A stretch of DNA of 15,880 bases from CBFCZU01 sp965602635 (GCA_965602635.1 CBFCZU010000083.1:1-15880), one strand, 5' to 3'; positions 1-6,723 are shown, numbered from the stretch's first letter. The notes: a model not told the origin generated them from the letters alone. Made by a program: numbers and translations.

Positions 1-20
1 CGCGAAGCGCCGAGTCGAAA

Positions 21-50
21 CCTTTGCGAGAGAACCCTTTCTCGCAAAGG
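21..50. repeat. Perfect 11-bp stem hairpin beside tRNA-Gln
   Basis: CCTTTGCGAGA at 21-31 pairs perfectly with TCTCGCAAAGG at 40-50 around an 8-nt loop. Read on the minus strand it is the second hairpin downstream of the tRNA-Gln gene and is followed by TTTCGAC, which is a poor U-tract. It may help end or trim the tRNA transcript, or be a dispersed palindromic repeat. The structure is certain from sequence; the role is a guess. Confidence 0.6.
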
Positions 51-90
51 TGCTTGTTGCAAGAGCCCGGCAGGGCTCATGCAATAAGCA
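51..90. repeat. 40-nt near-perfect inverted repeat downstream of tRNA-Gln
   Basis: The arms TGCTT-G-TTGCA-A-GAGCCC (51-68) and GGGCTC-A-TGCAA-T-AAGCA (73-90) pair around a GGCA loop with two non-Watson-Crick positions out of 18. It abuts the hairpin at 21-50 with no gap and starts 10 nt past the 3' end of the tRNA on the minus strand. A transcript terminator or processing structure fits the position, but there is no U-run after it. A palindromic repeat family is the alternative. Confidence 0.6.
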
Positions 91-100
91 GGCTGGAGGA

Positions 101-171
101 CTGGGGAACGAGGATTCGAACCTCGACTAACTGATCCAGAGTCAGTCGTGCTACCGTTACACTATTCCCCA
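101..171 (-). tRNA. tRNA-Gln (anticodon CUG)
   Basis: On the minus strand the sequence folds as a standard cloverleaf. The acceptor stem is TGGGGAA/TTCCCCA with discriminator G. The D arm carries GGTA. The anticodon stem is ACTGA/TCAGT with loop CTCTGGA, giving anticodon CUG (139-137). The variable loop is short, and the T arm is CGAGG-TTCGAAT-CCTCG. The TGGGG acceptor with G73 is typical of glutamine tRNAs. It decodes CAG codons, which are common in this GC-rich genome. CCA is not encoded after the discriminator (the next bases are TCC), so the tail must be added by CCA-adding enzyme. A sigma-70-like promoter lies about 45 nt upstream. Confidence 0.96.
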
Positions 172-215
172 GTGATGCCCTCAATAGTATCGGACGGGCA
201 GCGGCAGCCAAGTAC

Positions 216-243
216 AGTTTATGCGCAGGCGGCCCATAGTCAA
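216..243 (-). promoter_or_regulatory. Sigma-70-like promoter for tRNA-Gln
   Basis: On the minus strand TTGACT (243-238, 5 of 6 consensus) is followed after 16 nt by TAAACT (221-216, 4 of 6). Transcription would start near 208, leaving about 37 nt of leader before the tRNA 5' end for RNase P to remove. The assignment rests on box matches and position only. Confidence 0.5.
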
Positions 244-275
244 GGCGGCGTTGAGGGGCTGCGGCCGGGGACGAC

Positions 276-318
276 AAAAGCCCGCCGGCGAGCACGTATC
301 GCCGCGGGCGGGCTCTTT
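276..318 (-). terminator. Intrinsic terminator of the PilZ gene
   Basis: AGCCCGCC (279-286) pairs with GGCGGGCT (307-314), and an inner GGCGA/TCGCC pair lengthens the stem. Read on the minus strand, the stem ends in CTTTTGTC, a short U-run, about 45 nt after the PilZ stop codon. The other strand ends in CTCTTTC, so it may also work weakly in reverse. It separates the PilZ transcript from the tRNA promoter. Confidence 0.75.
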
Positions 319-361
319 CAGGAGTCGCTCGTCAAGTTGCGTTCGTGCCGAGTTCGGCGTC

Positions 362-712
362 TCAGGCGGCGACTGCGGCGGCGGGGCTGTAGGCGCTGGT
401 GGCGATCGAGGCCTTGTCGAACTCCAGCCCTATCCGGTATCCGCTCTGGTCCTTCTCGCAACGGACGACCGTGGCCGGGAGGCTCCGCCGTCCCCCGTCG
501 GGATGCAGCGGCACGGTCAGGACGATCCGTTGTCCGGGGTACAGCCAGCGGTCGGTGACCGCCCCCAGGCCGCTACGTGAGATGTCCACCATTTCGAGCC
601 TGTCGCAGACATCGCCCCCGTCCGGGTCCAGCCGAATGCCGTGGAGCATCATCTGCAGCCGCGTCCGCGGATGTCGCCTTCTCTCAGGCAAGGAGTATGT
701 TACCGTGTGCAT
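362..712 (-). CDS. PilZ-domain protein, putative c-di-GMP receptor
   Basis: A 116-residue single-domain protein. PilZ domains bind the second messenger cyclic di-GMP through an N-terminal Arg-rich motif and a (D/N)xSxxG motif. Both are visible: RRRHPRTR near residues 12-19 and DISRSGLG near residues 43-50. The remaining sequence has the alternating hydrophobic pattern of the PilZ beta barrel and ends in an Ala-rich tail. There is no output domain, so it probably acts by binding a partner. The ATG at 712 is chosen because GGAG lies 6 nt before it; the frame extends four codons further to a TTG at 724 that itself overlaps this GGAG. A strong terminator follows. The gene diverges from the tetrapyrrole operon at 823. 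The process it controls cannot be inferred from the neighbours. Confidence 0.88.
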   Translation of the reverse strand: MHTVTYSLPERRRHPRTRLQMMLHGIRLDPDGGDVCDRLEMVDISRSGLGAVTDRWLYPGQRIVLTVPLHPDGGRRSLPATVVRCEKDQSGYRIGLEFDKASIATSAYSPAAAVAA

Positions 713-780
713 CGCATTCTCCAAGATACCCCATCAACGCTCGAATCGGCCTGGAAGGGGGTCGGCTTGAATAGCTTGCG

Positions 781-810
781 CATAATTTTGCGTCTGTGCG
801 GACCGGTCCG
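781..810 (+). promoter_or_regulatory. AT-rich box and 12-bp palindrome before the SUMT/HemD gene
   Basis: CATAAT at 781-786 resembles a -10 box (5 of 6), but no good -35 box is seen at the usual distance. Next comes CGGACCGGTCCG at 799-810, a perfect 12-bp palindrome 12 nt before the start codon. It could be a transcription factor site or a small 5' UTR hairpin limiting translation. The span 713-822 between the divergent genes holds nothing else recognisable. Confidence 0.3.
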
Positions 811-822
811 TAGAATGCGATC

Positions 823-2391
823 ATGACGGTTGGGCAGACAAGCGAGGGCCTGGTGGTGCTCGTCGGGGCTGGCGCCGGCCAGGAGCAACTGGCCACGCGG
901 GAGGCGGTTTCCTGGATAAGTCGTGCTGAAATAGTCGTTTACGACCGGCTCGCCTGTCCGGCGCTGCTGGGCCTGGCGCCCCCCTCGGCCGAGAGGATCG
1001 ACGCCGGCAAGAGGGCGGGCGGCTGCGGGCCCGACCAAGGGCAGATCATCGAGATCCTCATCAGCCGGGCCCGCGCGGGGCGCCTGGTGGTGCGGCTGAA
1101 GGGGGGCGATCCGCTAATCTTCGGGCGGGGCGGGGAGGAGGCCGACGCCCTCGCCGCCGCCGGCGTGCCCTACCGCATCGTCCCGGGCGTCACCGCCGCG
1201 GCAGTGGCGGCCGCCTACGCCGGAATTCCCCTGACGGACCGCCGCTGCGCCTCCTCGGTGGCCATCGTGACAGGCCGGCAGGACCCGGCCGGGGAGGCGG
1301 GCGAGACAAACTGGCAGGCCCTGGCCGGAATCGACACCGTGGTGATTTACATGGGCGTCGGCGCGCTGGGCGAGGTGGCCTCGCGCCTGATCGCCGCCGG
1401 GCGCGACGCCCGGACGCCGGCCGCGGCAGTATCCTCCGCCGGAAGCTCCCGCCAGCGGACGATCACTGCCCCGCTGGGCGAGTTGCCCGCCGCCACCGAG
1501 CAGGCCGGTCTCGCCCCGCCGGCGGTGGTCATCGTCGGCGAGGTCGTAAACCTCCGCGAGAGGATCGCCTGGTTCGAGAAGCTTCCGCTCTTCGGGCGTA
1601 CGGTCGTGACGACCCGTCCGGCCGGGCAGTCGGCCGAGCTTCGCGCACGCCTGGTCGAGCACGGCGCGGGGGTGATCGAGGCGCCGGCAATTGAGATCGC
1701 CGAGCCGGCGGACCCCTCGGCCGTCGATGAGGCACTCCGCCAGGCAGGGCAATTCGACCTCGTCGCCTTCACCTCCGTGAACGGCGTCGAGGCGTTCGTC
1801 CGGGCCTGCCGGCGGCTGGGCGGCGACGGGCGTATGCTAGGCGGCTCGAAGGTCGCGGCCGTCGGGGCGGCGACCGCCGGCGCCCTCCGCCGGCACTTCA
1901 TCGAGCCGGACGTCGTCCCGGCGCGCTTCACCACCGCCGCCCTGGCCGAGGCCGTCATCTCGGCCGGCGACGTGACTGGCAAACGCATCCTGCTGGCGCG
2001 GGCCGCTTCGGCCGAGCCCGACCTGGCAACGCGGCTCCGCCAGGCGGGTGCCCGCGTCGAGGAGGTGGCCTTCTATCGCACCGCGGCCGCCGCGGCGCTG
2101 CCGGGCGAGGCCATCGGCGCCCTGCGCGACCGGCGGGTTGACTGGATCACCTTCACCTCGAGATCGACGGTCGATAACTTCCTCGCCCTGCTGGCCGAGG
2201 CCGGTCTGGACGCCCGCGAGGCAATGGCCCCGCCGGTGCGGCTGGCGGCGATCGGCCCGGTCACGGCCGGGGCGGTCCGCTCGGCCGGCTTTTCCCCCGC
2301 CGCCGTCGCCGAGGAGCACACCGCCGACGGCCTGGTCAAGGCGATCCTCGCCTGCCCCACGCCGCCGTCCGCCACGACCGGTGACGGTTGA
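823..2391 (+). CDS. cobA-hemD: Fused uroporphyrinogen-III C-methyltransferase / uroporphyrinogen-III synthase
   Basis: A 522-residue bifunctional cytosolic enzyme of tetrapyrrole synthesis. Residues about 9-250 are a SAM-dependent SUMT (CobA), which methylates uroporphyrinogen III to precorrin-2, the entry to siroheme, cobalamin and heme d1. Motifs are the SAM-loop GAGAGQ (15-20), YDRL (40-43), LKGGDPLIFGRG (92-103), PGVTA (121-125), GIPLTDR (134-140) and YMG (176-178). Residues about 255-510 are HemD, which closes and inverts ring D of hydroxymethylbilane; TRPAGQ (264-269), FTSVNGV (316-322) and FTSRSTVDNF (444-453) are typical. Similar fusions are known from several anaerobic and planctomycete lineages. 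The family normally has GAGPGD, so the Ala and Gln here are changes. The start lies 10 residues before the first beta strand; no clear ribosome site is seen. A transporter gene follows within 12 nt. Confidence 0.93.
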   Translation: MTVGQTSEGLVVLVGAGAGQEQLATREAVSWISRAEIVVYDRLACPALLGLAPPSAERIDAGKRAGGCGPDQGQIIEILISRARAGRLVVRLKGGDPLIFGRGGEEADALAAAGVPYRIVPGVTAAAVAAAYAGIPLTDRRCASSVAIVTGRQDPAGEAGETNWQALAGIDTVVIYMGVGALGEVASRLIAAGRDARTPAAAVSSAGSSRQRTITAPLGELPAATEQAGLAPPAVVIVGEVVNLRERIAWFEKLPLFGRTVVTTRPAGQSAELRARLVEHGAGVIEAPAIEIAEPADPSAVDEALRQAGQFDLVAFTSVNGVEAFVRACRRLGGDGRMLGGSKVAAVGAATAGALRRHFIEPDVVPARFTTAALAEAVISAGDVTGKRILLARAASAEPDLATRLRQAGARVEEVAFYRTAAAAALPGEAIGALRDRRVDWITFTSRSTVDNFLALLAEAGLDAREAMAPPVRLAAIGPVTAGAVRSAGFSPAAVAEEHTADGLVKAILACPTPPSATTGDG

Positions 2392-2395
2392 GGAG
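2390..2395 (+). promoter_or_regulatory. Ribosome binding site deciding the MFS start
   Basis: GAGGAG overlaps the stop codon of the SUMT/HemD gene (TGA at 2389-2391) and lies 7 nt before a TTG at 2403. This spacing favours TTG 2403 over the in-frame TTG at 2388, which lies in front of the site. The arrangement suggests translational coupling of the two genes. Confidence 0.6.
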
Positions 2396-2402
2396 TACCG
2401 AC

Positions 2403-3575
2403 TTGCCCCGACTCGCCCGCCTGCTGCTGGTCACCTTCATCGAGAGCCTCGCCGCCATCTGCGTCCAGCGGGCGATCTTCTTCTTCTGCGAGGACCAGCT
2501 CGGGTTCAGCAGCGCCAGCAACCTGTCCCTGGCACTGGGCTGCGGGGTCGCCTACGTGGCCGGGGCGCTGGCCAGCCACCGGGCCTCACTGGCAGTCGGC
2601 GAGAAGCGGCTGATGGCCGCAGCCATCGCCGCCCAACTGCTCGCCCACCTGGTGATCGCCGGCTCGCCCGTGACGGGGGTGGTCGTGGTCTGCGCCGTCG
2701 CCCTGGGGCTCTTCAACGGGCTCAAGTGGCCCCTGATCGAGAGCTACGTCAGCGGGGGCCGGTCCGTCGCCGACACTGCCCAGGCGATCGGGCGGTTCAA
2801 CATCGCCTGGGCCAGCGCGATCCCACTGACGCTGCTCGTGGCCGGGCCGATCATCCACCTCTGGCCCAGGGGGCTGTTCGTCCTGCCGGCGGGGTTGAAC
2901 CTCGCCGCGCTGTGGCTGATTCGCCCGCTGCCGGCCCGCCCGCTTCGCCTGCCGGAAGGCCACCCGCACCGCCCGCCGTCAGCGCACTTGCGCCACCTGG
3001 GGTCGCTGCTGTCCTCGGCCCGATGGTCGATGCTCACCAGCTACGCCGCACTGTGGATAATGGCGGCGATGGCGCCGGATATCTTCAAGGGCCTCGGCGT
3101 GGGAGTCGCCTGGGCGACGGGCCTGGCCGGGCTGGTGGACGCCGCCCGCCTGACGGCGTTTATCGTGCTGGAGCGATGGCGCGCCTGGGACGGGCGCCGG
3201 TGGCCGCTGGTCTGCGTTATCCCCGCGCTGCCGGCGGGATTGTTCATCGTCCTGTTCGGCAAGTCGCTGGGCGTCGTGCTGGCCGGCGAGGTGCTCTTCG
3301 GGCTGGCGGCGGGGATGACCTACTACGCCGCCCTCTACTACGCCATGGTCGTCAAGAACGCCTCCGTCGATGCCGGCGGGGCACACGAGGGGCTGATCGG
3401 CGCGGGCTTCGCGCTGGGCCCGGTGGCCGGGCTGGCGGGCATCGCCCTGAAGCCGGCGCTGGGAAGCAAGGTGCTCGGGACGATCGCCGGCATCGGCCCG
3501 CTGTTCGTCATCTGCTCCGTCGGCGCGGCAAGGGCGCTGGTCAGGACCGGAAACGGGGCCGACGCCGACCCGTAA
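2403..3575 (+). CDS. MFS-like multi-pass membrane transporter
   Basis: A 390-residue hydrophobic protein with about 10-12 predicted membrane segments in two halves, split by a hydrophilic, His- and Pro-rich loop near residues 175-205. This is the layout and length of the major facilitator superfamily. The first segment starts at residue 5, and the second half includes a Gly-rich stretch (GLIGAGFALGPVAGLAG) often seen in late MFS helices. The classic loop 2-3 motif is not clear, so the family call is tentative. The start is TTG 2403, set by GAGGAG just before it. It follows the SUMT/HemD gene by 11 nt and is probably co-transcribed, which makes export or import of a tetrapyrrole, a precursor or a linked metabolite possible; this is inference from position alone. 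The gene converges on the minus-strand gene ending at 3609. Confidence 0.75.
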   Translation: MPRLARLLLVTFIESLAAICVQRAIFFFCEDQLGFSSASNLSLALGCGVAYVAGALASHRASLAVGEKRLMAAAIAAQLLAHLVIAGSPVTGVVVVCAVALGLFNGLKWPLIESYVSGGRSVADTAQAIGRFNIAWASAIPLTLLVAGPIIHLWPRGLFVLPAGLNLAALWLIRPLPARPLRLPEGHPHRPPSAHLRHLGSLLSSARWSMLTSYAALWIMAAMAPDIFKGLGVGVAWATGLAGLVDAARLTAFIVLERWRAWDGRRWPLVCVIPALPAGLFIVLFGKSLGVVLAGEVLFGLAAGMTYYAALYYAMVVKNASVDAGGAHEGLIGAGFALGPVAGLAGIALKPALGSKVLGTIAGIGPLFVICSVGAARALVRTGNGADADP

Positions 3576-3583
3576 CCCCCGCA

Positions 3584-3615
3584 TTCACGACTTCACGAAT
3601 TCACGAATTCACGCG
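3584..3615. repeat. Four tandem 8-bp repeats between convergent genes
   Basis: The unit TTCACGAA occurs four times head to tail (TTCACGAC, TTCACGAA, TTCACGAA, TTCACGCG). The array fills the gap between the convergent genes, and its last copy contains the stop codon of the membrane-protein gene (TGA on the minus strand, 3611-3609). No hairpin terminator is visible in this gap. The repeat may change length by slippage. Confidence 0.85.
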
Positions 3616-4241
3616 TGGTGGTGGTCGTGGCGGTGATTCGGCTCCCGGGTGAACAGCAGCGGGAAGACGATGTCGCTGGTGCAGCACGGCAGCCACACCG
3701 CCAGGAAGAGGAACACGCCCACCAGCACGATGGTCAGCGCGCCGAGGGCATCGCCCATGGCCATGATGATGTGGAACAGCGACGCCCAGGTGCTCAGGAG
3801 CGTGTGCCCGGCGTGGGGTATCTTGGTCGTCGGGCGGAGGTACGCCAGGGCGATCCCCACCAGGGCCAGCGGGTTGACCAGCCACCAGTGGTCGATGAAG
3901 CCGATGTGGACGCCGCGGTTGGGCATGTCCAGCAGCCATTCGCCCAGGTATGGGATGAGGCAGTCGCTCAGCGTGGCGATTCCGACCGCCCCGACGTAGC
4001 CGATCAGGACGGTCGCCCATAGCTTTCCGGGGCTGTGCCGCCGGTACATGCCGGCCGTCACCAGGGCGCTGAGCAGCACGTGAAGGGGGTGGAACACGTC
4101 GAAGAGCGTCTGGGAGACCGACCGCGGCACACCGGTATTGACCATGACCATCAAGACGATCACGCCGGTGGCCGCTCCGAGTGCGGTGAAGGGCACGTGG
4201 GCCTTAAGCTCGGCCGCCACGCTCCGCAGCGGGGGCCTCAT
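3609..4241 (-). CDS. Polytopic membrane protein with His-rich C-terminus, candidate metal transport protein
   Basis: A 210-residue protein of no family I can name. About six hydrophobic segments are seen (roughly residues 16-36, 50-66, 73-97, 119-136, 143-163 and 168-195). Histidines cluster in or near the membrane: H51xxH54, H143xxH146, H112, H118 and H157. Cys94, the pair Cys186-Cys187 with Asp190, and the tail HRHDHHHA could bind a metal. The start is the ATG at 4241, which overlaps the TGA of the upstream regulator as ATGA; an open frame extends further upstream, but only inside the regulator gene. The overlap implies coupled synthesis. Together with a Cys-rich ribbon-helix-helix regulator this suggests a zinc, nickel, cobalt or copper transporter or sensor. 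Direction and substrate are unknown, and a non-transport role such as a membrane metallochaperone is possible. Confidence 0.8.
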   Translation of the reverse strand: MRPPLRSVAAELKAHVPFTALGAATGVIVLMVMVNTGVPRSVSQTLFDVFHPLHVLLSALVTAGMYRRHSPGKLWATVLIGYVGAVGIATLSDCLIPYLGEWLLDMPNRGVHIGFIDHWWLVNPLALVGIALAYLRPTTKIPHAGHTLLSTWASLFHIIMAMGDALGALTIVLVGVFLFLAVWLPCCTSDIVFPLLFTREPNHRHDHHHA

Positions 4242-4516
4242 CGCCTGGGCCTCCGCCCGCCGGACCTGGCACAGACCAGGTGCCGCTCGTGGCAGCTGCC
4301 GCACTCCTGCACGGAATGATCGGCGGCCATCTCCGCCCAGTGCTTGCGCTGCTGGAGTGTCAGCGTCCCACTGCCCGCGCACAGCGGGCAGGTGCCGTCC
4401 AGTGCCGACAGCACCGCCTGCCGGATGAACTCCGAACGGTTGTCGACGCCCTCCAACGCCTCCAGCAGCGACTGGTCGGCCTTGAAGGTGATGATCTCCG
4501 CCTTCGACCTTGCCAT
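4238..4516 (-). CDS. Ribbon-helix-helix (CopG-type) regulator with Cys/His zinc-ribbon-like tail
   Basis: A 92-residue DNA-binding protein. Residues 6-41 match a ribbon-helix-helix fold: a beta strand (AEIITFK), a first helix (about 14-23) and a second helix starting at NRSEFIRQAV. Such dimers place the strand in the major groove of a palindromic operator. Residues 43-82 form a Cys/His module: CPLC (43-46), H59, H67, CGSC (72-75), H76, H79 and C82. This could hold structural zinc or sense a metal. It is not the ACT-like metal domain of NikR, and the protein is about 40 residues shorter than NikR. The gene overlaps the next by ATGA. Its promoter carries a perfect palindrome over the -10 box, so autorepression is likely. 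The weak site AAGGG lies 9-10 nt before the ATG. Confidence 0.85.
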   Translation of the reverse strand: MARSKAEIITFKADQSLLEALEGVDNRSEFIRQAVLSALDGTCPLCAGSGTLTLQQRKHWAEMAADHSVQECGSCHERHLVCARSGGRRPRR

Positions 4517-4566
4517 GGTGATTGCCCTTCAGTTCTCCGCCCGCCCGGGTCGGGGCGGCGGGGTCT

Positions 4567-4583
4567 GTATTACATTGTAATAC
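4567..4583. promoter_or_regulatory. Perfect 17-bp palindromic operator
   Basis: GTATTACA-T-TGTAATAC is an exact inverted repeat with 8-bp arms and one central base, an AT-rich island in GC-rich DNA. It covers the whole -10 box and the presumed start point of the promoter for the ribbon-helix-helix regulator, 51 nt before its ATG. The half-site begins GTAT like NikR half-sites, but the spacing is quite different. The likely binder is the regulator encoded just downstream; a Fur-family protein is an alternative. Confidence 0.75.
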
Positions 4584-4602
4584 CAGGGGCGCGGAATGTC
4601 AC
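4574..4602 (-). promoter_or_regulatory. Sigma-70-like promoter of the regulator/membrane-protein pair
   Basis: On the minus strand GTGACA (4602-4597, 5 of 6) and TACAAT (4579-4574, 5 of 6) are separated by exactly 17 nt. The start point would fall near 4567, giving a leader of about 50 nt. The -10 box lies wholly inside the 17-bp palindrome, so a bound repressor would block RNA polymerase directly. Confidence 0.7.
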
Positions 4603-4629
4603 CCCATTTGCAGGGAGAATCGCCGCGGG

Positions 4630-6723
4630 TCACTTCCTCGGCTTTGCCACGGCCAGCGTCGCCCGGCGGACCGCGAAGCAGTCGTTGCCCGCAAAGAGCA
4701 GGTGAATGGTCTTGCCGTCCTTGCTGATCCACTTCGAGGGGATGTGCTGCGACTCGCCCGGGTCCACATCCCAGCTTTCGGCGTGGAAGACGGTCGTCCA
4801 CGGCCCCCATGGCTCGGGGGCGTCGTAGATGCCGAAGCGGCTCTTTCCGCCCGCTTCCGCCCGGCTGCGCATGGTCATGAGGTATCGCTTCAGGGGCGCG
4901 TTGTGCACGACATCGATGCGATTGCAGCCACCGGGGAACGTGAACACCGCGCCTCGCTTGGCAATGTCGGCGGTCCAGATGCACCGGCTCGACGCATCCC
5001 GCTTGACGAAGAACTCATACGCCGATCGGCGGGCGATCTTGTCCATCGGGACGCGCATCAGCACCACCCGATCCGTGGCCTTGTAAGCATCCGGGGTGTC
5101 CGGCGAATAGGCATAAACGTACTCGTCCCTGGCCCCGGCGTAGTTGCGGCCGAAGTTGAGAAAACATGGATACCCGAACTCGGCGAACCGCCAGGTTGTC
5201 CACTTCCAGGTCTTGGCGTGGTCGGACGAGACTGCCAGCTGCGACTGCCGCCCCCTGCCGTCGGCGTTGCGGATCCACATGTATAGCACCCCGCCGACGC
5301 AGAGCATCCCGCTGGCTTTCTTGCCGCTCCGGCCGTCGCCTTTGTGCTCCCCGGTGGCGGAGCGGATATTGACTCCCCTGAGCCGTCCGGCCGCTCCGCT
5401 CACTTTGGCAAAGCCCAGGCTCAGCTTACCGCGGACCTTCGGAACAAAGCCCCAGCCGTCTCCGTAGGCGGTGTACAGGCAATCGTCGTCGCTCCAGGTG
5501 ATGGGCCAGTTGTCGGACCCTCTGGCCTTCCGGATGATGCTCGAGACGGGGGCCCAGGTGATCTTGGTTATTCGCTTGCTGGGCGGATACGGAGCGCCCT
5601 TGGCGATCTCCGCCGCCCGCGTGGTTGCGGCCGGTGCCGGTCGCGTCGATGCGACCCTTACCGACGCCACGATCGGCCTGATGAACGAGCCAAAGACCTC
5701 GTAGTCGGTCCTTCCGGTCCGTTTCCAGGACCGGCCCGCCCGAGCGACCACGATGTCGAGCGAAGGGATGACCACGATGTGGCTGTCGTGGAGTCCCCAG
5801 GAGAAGTAGGCATCCTTCGGCACGCCCTTGATTGCACCGTCGGCATTGTTCCACCACAGAAGCCCGTAATGGTTCGAGGCCGGCGGGTTCCTGCCGATGC
5901 TGCCAACCACCGGCAGGCCTTTGATGGCCGGCGGGGTCGTCCGCACGGCATCGACGAAGGATTCGGGGATGATCTGCTTGCCCCGCCATTTGCCCGCCCG
6001 CAGGTACAGGTAGCCGATCCGGGCCATGGCGTCCACGTTCGCGGATATCCCCGAGCCGAACTCCCGCCGGTGAATCCCCCCAATAGTGGCAGGGCGATAG
6101 GCGTTCCGCCGCCAGGTTAGGTCGGCCGGCGTGATCCCCAGCGGCGTGAAGACGCGTTGGAACATCAGCTCCTTTAGGTCTTGCTTGTAGATGAGTGTGA
6201 TGCACTCGGCCAGCCAGTTCGGCCCGCCGTCGCTGTAGCACCACTTGGTGCCAGGGGCGAAAAGGAGCTTGCCGTAGCCGCCGGGCTTCTCGAAGCCGCC
6301 CGTCTGTGTCGCCAAGTGGGCGATGGTGATTTTCCCCAGGTGTCCGGTCTTGAGGTTGCCCGGCGGGTCGGCCCCCAGGGCCGGATGGTAAGTATCAGCC
6401 TTGTCGCTGAGGCCCTTCAGCTTCCCGTCGGCCAAGGCCAGCCCCAGGGCCGTGACCCCGATCGACTTGGTGGTGGACTTCAGGTCGTAGCGCTGCCTCG
6501 CCCTGCCCCAGGCCAAGACCAGTTTGCCGCCACGGATGATGTACCCCGACCCGCCGGCAGTCTGTGCATACCTCGCAGCCTGGTTGAGCTTGTCCTCGTC
6601 CATCCCGACGTCCGCGGGCGCGGCCCTGGGCCAATCCGGGATGGGCCAGGTCCCCTCCGCCCTGGCAGCGGCGGCGAAAGCCGCCAACGAAGCCCAGATG
6701 AGCGCCAACACGAGCAGTTTCAT
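4630..6723 (-). CDS. Exported serine beta-lactamase-like hydrolase fused to DUF4185-like domain
   Basis: A 697-residue protein with a Sec signal peptide (residues 1-22, cleavage near ARA-EG). Residues about 40-350 are a beta-lactamase/class C (AmpC/esterase) domain: S83-T-T-K86 is the SxxK catalytic motif, with Tyr163 in YSD (family YxN) and HDSH at 312-315 where the third motif normally lies. The Asn-to-Asp change and the altered third motif make an esterase or amidase more likely than a true beta-lactamase. After a Pro/Ala-rich linker (about 358-380), residues about 385-697 resemble DUF4185, with SDNWPITWSDDDCLYTAYGDG typical of its predicted beta-propeller fold, related in shape to sialidases. 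This suggests a periplasmic two-domain enzyme acting on a decorated glycan. GGGAG lies 7 nt before the ATG. It is 98 nt downstream of the HEAT gene on the same strand. Confidence 0.85.
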   Translation of the reverse strand: MKLLVLALIWASLAAFAAAARAEGTWPIPDWPRAAPADVGMDEDKLNQAARYAQTAGGSGYIIRGGKLVLAWGRARQRYDLKSTTKSIGVTALGLALADGKLKGLSDKADTYHPALGADPPGNLKTGHLGKITIAHLATQTGGFEKPGGYGKLLFAPGTKWCYSDGGPNWLAECITLIYKQDLKELMFQRVFTPLGITPADLTWRRNAYRPATIGGIHRREFGSGISANVDAMARIGYLYLRAGKWRGKQIIPESFVDAVRTTPPAIKGLPVVGSIGRNPPASNHYGLLWWNNADGAIKGVPKDAYFSWGLHDSHIVVIPSLDIVVARAGRSWKRTGRTDYEVFGSFIRPIVASVRVASTRPAPAATTRAAEIAKGAPYPPSKRITKITWAPVSSIIRKARGSDNWPITWSDDDCLYTAYGDGWGFVPKVRGKLSLGFAKVSGAAGRLRGVNIRSATGEHKGDGRSGKKASGMLCVGGVLYMWIRNADGRGRQSQLAVSSDHAKTWKWTTWRFAEFGYPCFLNFGRNYAGARDEYVYAYSPDTPDAYKATDRVVLMRVPMDKIARRSAYEFFVKRDASSRCIWTADIAKRGAVFTFPGGCNRIDVVHNAPLKRYLMTMRSRAEAGGKSRFGIYDAPEPWGPWTTVFHAESWDVDPGESQHIPSKWISKDGKTIHLLFAGNDCFAVRRATLAVAKPRK

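Noticed and set aside
2048..3652. 534-codon plus-strand frame over the end of SUMT/HemD and the transporter
   Set aside because: Its translation is Arg/Pro/Gly-rich with no domain, and it overlaps two genes with clear family features in another frame.
4242..4382. 47-codon N-terminal extension of the membrane protein
   Set aside because: It lies inside the regulator gene in another frame, has no family features, and the ATGA overlap at 4241 gives a better start.
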